44,581 bases of DNA from Branchiostoma floridae (Eukaryota > Chordata > Leptocardii > Amphioxiformes > Branchiostomatidae), in the NCBI RefSeq assembly GCF_000003815.2, contig NC_049987.1, positions 14,717,392 through 14,761,972 of the forward strand, given 5' to 3'. Shown in pieces: positions 32,781 to 42,746 of this stretch. The position numbers and the translations under genes were made by a program. The stretch's first letter is position 1; each line of letters begins with the position of its first letter. The notes below the pieces were generated by a model. The model had not been told where the DNA came from. It made no database searches and saw nothing but the letters and a program-made list of their open reading frames with translations.

Positions 32781-34385
32781 ACTTAGTTAAGAACGGGAAT
32801 AACTCAACAACAAAAAGAGCTATCTGAAAACGGATTGCAGCGTTCAACTCCCCACCAAGAGACCTTTCCAATGGTACCATAGTTTGCCTATTTCAGACAC
32901 TTTTTAAAAAATCCACATTTTGGGTTACTGTAATCGGTGCTTAACTTTAAACGCGAATAACTCGGCAACAAAAAGAGCTATCTAAAAACGGATTGCAGCG
33001 TTCAACTCCCCACCAAGAGACCTTTCCAATGATATCATAGTTTGCCTATTTTAGACACTTTTAAAAAATCCACATTTTGGGCTACTGTAATCGGTGCTTA
33101 ACTTTAAACGCGAATAACTCGGCAACAAAAAGAGCTATCTAAAAACGGATTGCAGCGTTCAACTCCCCACCAAGAGACCTTTCCAATGATACCATAGTTT
33201 GCCTATTTCAGACACTTTTAAAAAAATCCACATTTTGGGTTACTGTAATCGGTACTTAACTTTAAACGCGAATAACTCGGCAACAAAAAGAGCTATCTAA
33301 AAACGGATTGCAGCGTTCAACTCCCCACCAAGAGACCTTTCCAATGATATCATAGTTTGCCTATTTCAGACACTTTTAAAAAATCCACATTTTGGGTTAC
33401 TGTAATCGGTGCTTAACTTTAAACGTGAATAACTCGGCAACAAAAAGAGCTATCTAAAAACGGATTGCAGCGTTCAACTCCCCACCAAGAGACCTTTCCA
33501 ATGATACCATAGTTTGCCTATTTCAGACACTTTTAAAAAATCCACATTTTGGGTTACTGTAATCGGTGCTTAACTTTAAACGCGAATAACTCGGCAACAA
33601 AAAGAGCTATCTAAAAACGGATTGCAGCGTTCAACTCCCCACCAAGAGACCTTTCCAATGATACCATAGTTTGCCTATTTCAGACACTTTTAAAAAATCC
33701 ACATTTTGGGTTACTGTAATCGGTGCTTAACTTTAAACGCGAATAACTCGGCAACAAAAAGAGCTATCTAAAAACGGATGCAGCGTCCAACTCCCCACCA
33801 AGAGACCTTTCCAATGATACCATAGTTTGCCTATTTCAGACACTTTTAAAAAATCCACATTTTGGGTTACTGTAATCGGTGCTTAACTTTAAACGCGAAT
33901 AACTCGGCAACAAAAAGAGCTATCTAAAAACGGATTGCAGCGTTCAACTCCCCACCAAGAGACCTTTCCAATGATATCATAGTTTGCCTATTTCAGAACA
34001 CTTTTAAAAAAATCCACATTTTGGGTTACTGTAATCGGTGCTTAACTTTAAACGCGAATAACTCGGCAACAAAAAGAGCTATCTAAATACGGATTGCAGC
34101 GTTCAACTCCCCACCAAGAGACCTTTCCAATGATATCATAGTTTGCCTATTTCAGACACTTTTAAAAAAATCCACATTTTGGGTTACTGTAATCGGTGCT
34201 AAACTTTAAACGCGAATAACTCGGCAACAAAAAGAGCTATCTAAAAACGGATTGCAGCGTTCAACTCCCCACCAAGAGACCTTTCCAATGATACCATAGT
34301 CTGCCTATTTCAGACACTTTTAAAAAAATCCACATTTTGGGTTACTGTAATCGGTGCTTAACTTTAAACCTGAATAACTCGGCAA
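32781..34385 (+). repeat. 157-158-bp tandem satellite
   Basis: AACTCGGCAACAAAAAGAGC recurs about every 157-158 bp (CTCGG at 32961, 33118, 33276 and so on), around ten units that are nearly identical. Each contains GATTGCAGCGTTCAACTCCC and TTTGGGTTACTGTAATCGG. The last unit breaks off at CTCGGCAACAGGG (about 34385). Confidence 0.95.
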
Positions 34386-34588
34386 CAGGGCTGGCGAGGT
34401 GAAGAAACGCCGTTGTCACAGCAGAAGGGAGGCGCAAAACCAGCAAAATATCCATCCTGCTCCGGACGGGTACATGGGGTACAGCTCGGCGTGGAGAATC
34501 CGGATCCAAGGCAGTAATCCTCGCAGCTGAGCGACAGTTTCTGACTGAAGGTAACCCAGAAGCGTATGAAACTATAAGGCGAGTCCAC
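34385..34588 (-). other. Cysteine-rich open frame, candidate exon
   Basis: The minus-strand frame over about 34378-34525 holds eight Cys in 48 residues, spaced C-x3-C-x9-C-x2-C-x16-CC-x10-CC. A possible acceptor TTACCTTCAG precedes SQKLSLSCEDYC (near 34545). It borders the end of the 157-bp satellite. No homologous family was recognised, no signal peptide or second exon was found, and it could be chance. Confidence 0.2.
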
Positions 34589-34689
34589 ACGAAGAATCCA
34601 AGAGAATCCGCACAGTATAGAGGCACGAGGTTTTGCCGTACGGGAGAATAGCTCCGAAACAGGCTAGGTCCTAGTTCAAAAAGCACAGA

Positions 34690-35252
34690 CTAACAGAAGA
34701 CAGGACACCATTATAATATAAACTCAACAAGTAAGGAGCTCAACAAAATATGACCGTACTCAGTGAAGGAGAAGCCAGGGCAAATTTCGGTATTTTCGGA
34801 CTTGCGCAGATGACCCAGTTTTAGCCCATACAGAATGCTTAGGTAGGCTTGGGAAAAGTGGCTGTAAAATTGTTTTTCTTGGGATATGTTTGGATTTTGG
34901 AGGTGCATATTGTAGGTAAGGGTTGTAGCTTCTATCTTATGTTGAAAAAAGAGATTTTTAGTGATATTTGTGGCTGCAGTAGGCCTTAGAAGTTAGGTGT
35001 TTTGGTGTTGTTTACATGCAGTGAAAGGGGGTGAAAAGGTCTCCCACCTATGTTTTGATGGCATATAATATAATTCCGCCATAAATTTTTTTCCTTTTTT
35101 TGTCGTTAAATTACTCTTCAGAGGTCGGACAACCTTGCCAATGTGAGTTTTTCATGTTCTAAAAGTCAGGTAGGTGATTTTTGACAGCCTCTTTCTCCCA
35201 TGATTCCCTTTGTTAAGAATATGCATATGAAATACTGAAATGCAGCCTGCAA
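34690..35252. other. No gene seen
   Basis: T-rich unique-looking sequence with no supported exon or repeat. Confidence 0.5.
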
Positions 35253-35369
35253 CGAATGACCTACAAGGGAGATGGGGGAAAGGTCAGAGGGTAAATGGGG
35301 TCAGAGGGATAAGCATCAGGGTAGGGGGACACGTGACTTGTCTGCTCAGCCGTCGGAAAACTTGAATTC
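35253..35369 (-). repeat. 117-bp dispersed repeat, inverted copy of 2595-2711
   Basis: Reverse complement of 2595-2711 with a few substitutions (for example GCATC to GCTTATCC and CATGTAGG to CTTGTAGG in the complement). Confidence 0.85.
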
Positions 35370-35641
35370 TAATTGCAATATGACTTCTTTACGAGCACAT
35401 TGATTTGTGTAATGTATAAAAGTGCCCTGCAAAGAGGACAAAAGAGAACAAAGAAAATGGCTTTGAAATGACAAACAATTGGTATCGATACTAGGAAGTA
35501 ATGTAAAAGAAATAACTCAGAGCAGGTAAAACCAGCTTGTTATGGAACATAACAGAATAATTACAATAAAAAGATGTATCTCCGTTAGAGAGAGTTCATC
35601 TTTTTGTAGTTTCCATACACATCATATTTACACACATGACT

Positions 35642-35716
35642 GTGGTGGCATCAAATGGCTCAGTGGCTAGGCTAGCAGACACATGATCAAGAGGTCACCA
35701 TTTTGATTCCTGGCAT
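35642..35716 (+). pseudogene. tRNA-derived sequence (SINE head or tRNA pseudogene)
   Basis: TGGCTCAGTGGCTAGG resembles box A, GCAGACACATGATCAAGAGG an anticodon arm with a CAT centre, and TTTTGATTCCTGGC a decayed box B. The overall spacing is tRNA-like, but T-loop and acceptor pairing are lost. Confidence 0.55.
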
Positions 35717-35784
35717 TCCTGGCTGAACGTAGTGTGGCTCTCAAAATTGACTTTTCTAACTCCACCCAGTCGTAAAATAGGTAC

Positions 35785-36470
35785 ATGACTAGGTGGGGGG
35801 GGGGGGGGGGTAAAAGACAGTGCAAGAAGAGGGATGGGCTCTGTCATCCAACAGCATGCCCTATAGACATAGATGTCATAGTGGATAACGTTACACATGG
35901 TAATGTTACATTAGAAATCAAAAGTACAGCGACTTTTCGTGAGGTCCATTATAACTACTTACAGTAACGTAACATCGTAACATATAAACAGACATGTATG
36001 AATATCTATAGATGTGAATAAGTCAACATGTTGAGTCTAGCGTGCAATGTCATTTACACAATTTGTTCTAAGGTACAATCTTTGATATATTCACCTATTT
36101 GTGCACCGTAGGGGTTACCAACTCCCAGAATCTAGTTGAATTTATCCATAAAACGGAAAGTATCAAATTCTTTAGAGCAAGCGGAAATGAATGTGAACAG
36201 CTTTGTGCGTTTTTCATTATATACATGAAGTGCCGTTATTGATGACAAACATTATCTCTTGAGATATGTCATGAAGACGATGCTGCATCAACTAAGAAAT
36301 AAAACCCCTCACTGTTATGGACAGCACAGTACAGTACAGAGGTTTATCTATTTGCTGTTTTAAACCCTGGTGTGTTAACTTTGGCTTCAAGGAGCGGCTG
36401 CCGTATGTGAACCAACAAGGAGGGTTTGTCACCTTGCAATCAGGTGAAGTAAAAATACCAGGTGGGTGAA
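35785..36470 (+). repeat. Third copy of the kinase-unit spacer, without the LINE
   Basis: Aligns in order with 25255-25366 plus 26480-27040: the poly-G run and AGACAGTGCAAG, the GTTACACATGGTAATG site, CAAAAGTACAGCGAC, CAACATGTTGAGTCTAGCG, and ACGATGCTGCATCAACTAAG. It lacks the LINE and the Harbinger element, so it records both pre-insertion sites. No kinase exon follows it. Confidence 0.88.
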
Positions 36471-36479
36471 GGTCACATC

Positions 36480-37430
36480 AACCTATTCTAAGATTACTCT
36501 AAGCGGTTACCCCAGGCGAACCTTCATTCGCTTTCAATCCTTGTAGAAAAGTAAGGAAGTAATTTATAGCAAATTGCTTTCTGCCTTCTCGCACGGGTTT
36601 TACTATGAAATTCAAGTGATAAAAGTAACGCACATTTTGTTTAAGATTCTGGAAGTTCCATCGTATGGGGTCGCTTTGCGGTTACCGAAAGGCTCGCTTA
36701 GCGGTTATCCCCGGCGAAACTTCATTCGCTATCGAGCCTTGTAGAAAAGTAAGGAAGTAATTTTTAGTACTCAAATTGCTTTCTGCCTTCTCGCCACGGC
36801 TTTTACTATGAAATTCAAGTGATAAAAGTAACGCACATTTTCTTTAAGATTCTGGAAGTTCCATCGTATGGGGTCGCTTTGCGGGCTCGCTTAGCGGTTA
36901 CCCCCGGCGAAACTTCATTCGCTTTCGAGCCTTGTAGAAAAATAAGGAAGTAATTTTTAGTACTCAAATTGCTTTCTGCCTTCTCGCCTCGGGTTTTACT
37001 ATGAAATTCAAGTGATAAAAGTAACGCACACTTTCTTTAAGATTCTGGAAGTTCCATCGTATGGGGACGCTTTGCGGTTACCAAAGGGCTCGCTTAGCGG
37101 TTACCCCCGGCGAAACTTCATTCGCTTTCGAGCCTTGTAGAAAAATAAGGAAGTAATTTTTAGTACTCAAATTGCTTTCTGCCTTCTCGCCTCGGGTTTT
37201 ACTATGAAATTCAAGTGATAAAAGTAACGCACACTTTCTTTAAGATTCTGGAAGTTCCATCGTATGGGGTCGCTTTGCGGTTACCGAAGGGCTCGCTTAG
37301 CGGTTACCCCCGGCGAAACTTCATTCGCTTTCGAGCCTTGTAGAAAAATAAGGAAGTAATTTTTAGTACTCAAATGACTTTTTGTTTCTGTACCCGGGTT
37401 TAACCATGCAATTCAAGTGATAAATATCGC
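36480..37430 (+). repeat. 203-bp tandem satellite, right block
   Basis: ACGCACATTTT or ACGCACACTTT recurs at 36628, 36831, 37024, 37227 and about 37429; most periods are 203 bp and one unit is 193 bp. The unit shares GTAACGCACATTTTGTTT, GCTTAGCGGTTA and TTTTACTATGA with the 206-bp satellite at 1-1289, in the same orientation. It ends about 65 bp beyond the stop codon of the acyl-CoA synthetase gene. Confidence 0.93.
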
Positions 37431-37494
37431 ACACTTTGTAATCTTGTTTGAAAACGCCATGTCGTTGAAAGTTAAGAATGTACAGTGTCATCTG

Positions 37495-40400
37495 TCACTC
37501 CATGTTGTCCTTTAGTCCCAGACTCTCCATGGCAAGAGCTCTCGTCCTCTTCTTGTCTATCTGTTGGGAGGGAATCGTAGTTCATTTGAAAATCTACCAG
37601 TAGATGGTAATTACATAATTATCCGTTGATTCATTCAGACCCTTGTACATGTAGTACCTATTAACCTAAGTCATCATGTTTCCTAGCTGTTTCAGTATAG
37701 TGCAGTATAGTAGTACTACTAGTAGGGTACAGTGAAACCTGTCTATAGGGGTCAGTCAAGGACTGGCCAAATTTGGCCCCTATGGGCAGGTGGCCCCTAT
37801 AGGCAGAAAAGCCAAAAATGTACGTACATTTCACCACAAGCAATGAGTGACAAGGCATTCAGCTTCCACTGAGATTCTGAGTATTTATTGACATATCGTT
37901 ACATTAAACTAAATATGAGTTTAAAACAAACAGTTTAATCAAATACATTTGCATTACTACTACTGCTGCAGCACTGTAGCTGTTCCCTTATTTCTGTATA
38001 GTCAAAATGTATGTCAATCATGACATTAACGATTTAGAGAGAAGACATAGACATTTAACACTAATCTGAGTCCGACCGACGGGAGGACTTGCCGTTCTCG
38101 GAACGCCGAATGACCAACGTCAATGCGTGTCTCTCGGAAGTCGGAACCTTCGACATCGTACGTCTGAGTCAAAACTGACAGACGTTTGCTTGGTTCTCTT
38201 TTATACAGTTAGAATTGTCTGAACACGAAGTCAGCGCCGCCATAATTTTCCTTTGTTCCTATATATCTTCACAGGGAGGGTTTACTAGTCCTTCCCTTTC
38301 ACATGCTTGAGGCACCTCCTGGAACAAGGGACCCCCATTTTCATCCCTTCCAAAAGACAGCCTAACCAGGGTTAAAACGGGATCCCTCAGTCATTACACC
38401 TTAATGGAATATAGTCAAGTATGAACCATTTGCATACCTTTCGTCCAGTTGAGGTCTTCGGGAAACTGTCCATGAAGACAAAGTATCCTGGGCATAACTC
38501 GGCAACCAGCTAGATTTTATGATGAATAGATGTAGATCATTTCAATTTAAGACAGGTGCTGGCAAACTTTTGGAGTAGATCGCAATTATATATTCTCCTA
38601 AGTTTTAGGATTGGTTTCTCTATAGTAATGGCCACTTGATGTATTCACTGGTAATTTTGGTACGTCAAGTATAATTAGAAAGGTAAGATTTGTAAGCAAA
38701 TCCATGTTTACCTTCACGTAATCACGCCTGCAGAATAAGCTACTATTTGGTTCAAACACATTTACGTATATGGTTACCAGCCCCCAGAGCTCTGTTCTAC
38801 CACTTGCTACATTATGTAATCAAACACTACAGGGTGTCTGTTAATTTAACAGTAACCATGGTGACAATGGGCTAGTCCAGGTCATTGACCTCATTTGTAA
38901 GGAACAAAGAAGAATAAGAAGAAAAGTAGCAAAAACATTATATTTCCCTTCCATGAATGTAAATAGATGATCTGACTTTACCCCATTCTTCTTTGAATAC
39001 TCCCTCATCTCCTTCACGTCTGACGTTTGGCCATTCTTTAGTCTGCAAATGAAATCACATCATACATCAAGTTGATTTCTGTGGCTCATATATCCCGTAT
39101 TACATAATCTTGAACTGGAGACTACCACGACATCTACTGACATGAGAAATGTGGCAGTGTCCTTACTTACTATGATTATGTCTTTGTATAAAGTCTATGT
39201 ATACACAAAGCTACGGTCAGATATTTGAGACCCGTAACAGCAAATACATATTCAATAACACGGTGTAGAAATGATTCTCGTTTCTTTACGTAAAAGGTTA
39301 GCAAAATGTTAGGATACAAGACTTGAGTTTGGAAACTAGCAAGTGCTAAAACATGTCTAATGGATAGCCAAGCACACATGGCATTTATTTTTCAATGTAA
39401 CTCAAAGTATTTACATGATGCAGGCGCAGATTTCTTCCACAGACCCAGGATCTGGCACTCCGAAGACCTGACGAATGAGAGAAAACATATAATGCACATG
39501 GTCTCAATGAGTTGTACGATCGTCATATGATTAAACTGAGGTATTCTTGGGATAGTCGTGCATGTGTAATACAAAATTTAGCTGCCTATATGAGCTAGTT
39601 TGGAAAATACCGGTTTAGAACCTTGTCAGCAATTGATTGTGTCATAGCCGGCTTGAACGTTCTACATGTATCAAAAGAGCATGACGACTGACGACAAATC
39701 TGACCACGCTGTAACATTAGAAATTACTACAAGATTTAAGAGATAAATTCTCAATATCAACCCTACAAAGTTGTTCAAACACATTTGATTAAAAGTTGAA
39801 TTTAATGAGAACTGCAAGAACTAGGGGTGGTTTATTTTTTGTTGGACTGGTCTGGAAAAACCGGACCTGAAAAATATCAGTGGACCGGATTTTGGACCGG
39901 TTAGAAAATGAACAGATTGTACCGGATCTACGGCGTCAGCGACGTTCACGTGTTTTGGAGCTTACCAGTCCAGGGGAATAACGAGCGAAGGAGAAGAGAG
40001 TTGATAGTCATTTTACCAAGTTTCTTACAGGCAAACTTGGTCTACGTTAACAGAAGCAGTTAGCGTTGTCTATATAAAGATAGGATACTCCACCAAACAG
40101 ATTCCTTTGTGGCAAAATGGACATTTGTTTGGAGTATCTGCCTACTGCCTAAGTGCCTAGGCCAGGGACTCTCCGCGAACTTGATACTCTGTCCGATGTC
40201 CTTTGCAATTTGGTCCCTACATCGCTTCGGGGGTCTCCCCTGTGGTCTTGGCTTTTGGAAATCTTGACGAAGAGGGGCCAGTCCCTGGCCATTCACAAAC
40301 AAGTTTTCACAAACAGTTAGGTCCAGGTTCAGGTCCGGACCTGGACCTGATACTCTGTACCTGGACCGTAATTGTACCTCAATTTTCTGTACCGGTACCC

Positions 40401-42715
40401 ACCCCTAGCAAGAACAGTAAAATTGGGTTGGAAATGGCCTCTTCTAGTCTACCTTTACATCCAATACTTTCCGGTGCGCCAGTAGAACTTCCTCGACCAA
40501 AGCAGGATGAACATTTTCTGCGTCCTTTATAATCATGTCCTGGAAAAGAAGACAACAACAGCTACACAAACATAAGAATTATTTAAAAAAATTATTACCA
40601 CCAAAAATATATGGAATTCCCTCAAGATAAGAGTATTTTACCTTTTTCAAAAAACGCATTTCTTTGATTTCAAAAAGTTTGGAAATAAACGGAAACCTCA
40701 AATAGCTCTAATATATTTAGTTTACATGGGACAACAACTCGTGTGGCGCTCTGGATACATTGTTTATGTATCTATGACTTTAAAAGATACAGCATGTCCC
40801 AAGTATTTACCAGTTATTTCGTGTTTCTGGTTTCAAGACCGAAGCAATTTCTGACAGCCATAGTAGATTGTCTGTGTTAGGAGTCTGCATGGAGAAGTTT
40901 TCGATACCTTCTCCAGTCCACAGACGACAGTAAGATACAACTGTGGATGGTGTAATTAATTACAAGTGGCTCATAGTTTATAGCATACCACAATTGTATC
41001 ATTGTCAATATCAAATTGCTTCGATCTTGAAACCAGCTGACTAACTCGAAATAACTGGTAGAACTTGCTGCGTTTTTATTCATAGATGCATAAACAATGT
41101 ATCCAGAGTGCCTGGCACAAGGTTGTTACCCCATGTACACTGCATCTTATAGCCGTTTATGGTTGTTTAAGGTCGTTTGAGGTGTTTAGGCAGACCCCAC
41201 AACAGGTCCTCGTAATATATGTACGTAATACAGCATTGGGGTCACTGACCTTTATCCTGCCTGTGATTGTCAGCAAGCCATTTTCGTCAAGGACTCCGAT
41301 GTCACTGCAAACGTAATGTCAAATTGTAGCAAGTGTAGCGAAGTTCATGTATCGTCCCAACTTGTGCACGGTTAAGAACTGATTACAGATTAAGAAAGTG
41401 TCATCACTGATCAGATTTGAAACATGTGAACTGTGGCACTATTAGCAGACTAATGAAAACAACTTTCATTTCGTACAAGCAAGGAGGTTTAACCTCCTTG
41501 GTACAAGCATAAACATGATAAGCATATGCATCATGATCAGCAGTACATGCACATGGGTACACACTTAGTCAGATTCTTTTAATCTGTAGCTCTTTTCGTC
41601 AAGTACAATGAAGAGGGGACCACCGTGAGCTTAACGTCCTGTCCTAAGGACTGCGACCTATCCAGTAGTATGCATTTCGGGTGAGCGACAACAGGGCTTT
41701 GAACTCCGGACCACTAGACCCACTGACCGATGACACGACTGGAGTACTCACGCTACCGGCAGGGATGACTTACCCAGTCTTATACCATCCGTCAGGTGTC
41801 TTCACCTCTGCAGTTTTCTCTTTATCCCCGCGATACTGTGTGAACACACTGTAGCCTCGAACCCAGACTTCTCCCTTATGGTTCAATGGGACTACCTGGC
41901 CGGCTTTGTCCACAAGTGTCATCTTCGTGTAGAAAGGAGAGAAACCAGGCCTTGGTGAGTTAATACTTAGTACTTCAAATGCAGATACTAGTTACCTATG
42001 GAGGCATTGTATGAGGTGGCGCTCTGCAGTAACTGATTCAGAAGGATAAAAGAAAATCTATACCTGGATAGAAAAGTTCTTGGTACACAACCAGGTGTTT
42101 TTTTAAGACTGGCGTTTGGGTATTTTTTTTAACAACAATTTGTGTTAGAGTCTATTCCGAGGCACCAAGAGGGATTTTACATAATAAATTTATTTTATAT
42201 AAGTTTGAACTATTTTGAGTTAGAGAATATTTCAGTCACTAAAGTTCTAAATTGTTAAAACAAATGGACATTTTTGAATCTATATATTTATATTTGTTGG
42301 AAAAAATGTAAAGTAATGGTATAAGTATCTATTTATTTAGAACAATTGTCAAAACATCATGTGTTTTTGTCATTGTTGAAATATGTTGGGCAAGACATAC
42401 CTTCTTGGCAATGTGGAATTGACTCTATGTGGTTGAAGAAGATGATCGACGGACACAATCTATGCAAATGGGGACCTTATTTGCATGATCAATGAGAAGT
42501 ATTTACACAATAATTGCAAAGGTTAACATCCTGTGGTAAAGCAGGCTCGGTAAAGGTATGGGATTGTGGAAGCTTTGCTACGAGATGTAGTGTATTTGAG
42601 TTCATACCTCCATGTGCGGCAGTAGCGGGCCTTCAGTCCTTTCTATCTGCTCCTTTGTCATTTCACCCCGCCTTGTCACAGTCAAATTCCATGCCTCTGT
42701 TGTCGTGTAATTTTT
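37495..42715 (-). CDS. ACSF2-like acyl-CoA synthetase, C-terminal exons (5' end beyond window)
   Basis: Eight exons on the minus strand: 42715-42608, 41922-41774, 41304-41250, 40539-40453, 39467-39415, 39042-38982, 38509-38438 and 37560-37495. All have GT-AG borders, all junction phases agree, and they encode the last 216 residues and a TGA. AMP-forming ligase motifs in order: YTTTE (A5-like) in the first exon; GEVWVRGYSV; GWYKTGD (A7, Asp87); GRIKDMIIKDAENVHPA (A8, Arg102); VFGVPDPGSVEEICACI; and PKTSTGRKIDKK (A10). The enzyme class activates fatty acids with ATP and CoA; ACSF2 itself is mitochondrial, but the targeting region is outside the window. Oddities: the Gly-Gly before Glu-Asn in A8 is Asp-Ala, and the A10 position after Gly is Arg194 followed by Lys195. 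The upstream intron is filled by the 11-bp minisatellite. Confidence 0.88.
37720..37815 (+). repeat. Dispersed repeat in last intron of the synthetase gene
   Basis: GTGAAACCTGTCTATAGGGG followed by two GGCCCCTATRGGCAG modules separated by GTGG. The compact repeated modules suggest a MITE-type fragment. No flanking duplication was identified. Confidence 0.5.
39814..40415. mobile_element. hAT-like non-autonomous transposon in synthetase intron
   Basis: Ends TAGGGGTGG (39822) and CCACCCCTA (to 40407) are inverted repeats. The 8-bp direct repeat GCAAGAAC flanks them at 39814-39821 and 40408-40415. An 8-bp duplication with TAGGGGTGG ends fits the hAT superfamily. Subterminal GGACCGG / CCGGTCC-like words are frequent. 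No transposase is present; a LINE fragment lies inside (about 40060-40302). Confidence 0.88.
40060..40302 (-). pseudogene. LINE 3'-end fragment nested in the hAT-like element
   Basis: The minus-strand frame reads QGRPPKRCRDQIAKDIGQSI followed by KFAESPWPRHLGS, similar to the conserved C-terminal tail of many LINE reverse transcriptase proteins (G-R-P-P-K-R-W-R-D-Q type). It has no catalytic region and lies wholly within the transposon ends. Confidence 0.6.
41473..41507. mobile_element. 21-nt palindromic micro-insertion with 7-bp duplication
   Basis: The insert CAAGGAGGTT-T-AACCTCCTTG (41480-41500) is flanked by GTACAAG at 41473-41479 and 41501-41507. It has the same CAAGG/CCTTG ends and duplication length as 8526-8567 and 15975-16016. 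It sits in an intron of the synthetase gene. Confidence 0.72.
42440..42510 (+). repeat. Fragment of the ATGCAAAT repeat family
   Basis: ATCTATGCAAATGGGGACC then TTATTTGCATGATCAATGAG, matching the core of 11271-11700. Confidence 0.65.
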
Positions 42716-42746
42716 CTGGATAACAAAGTTCTTTATTCACTACTAC

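Noticed and set aside
35642-35716. Functional tRNA gene
   Set aside because: Box B is decayed and the acceptor and T arms do not pair.
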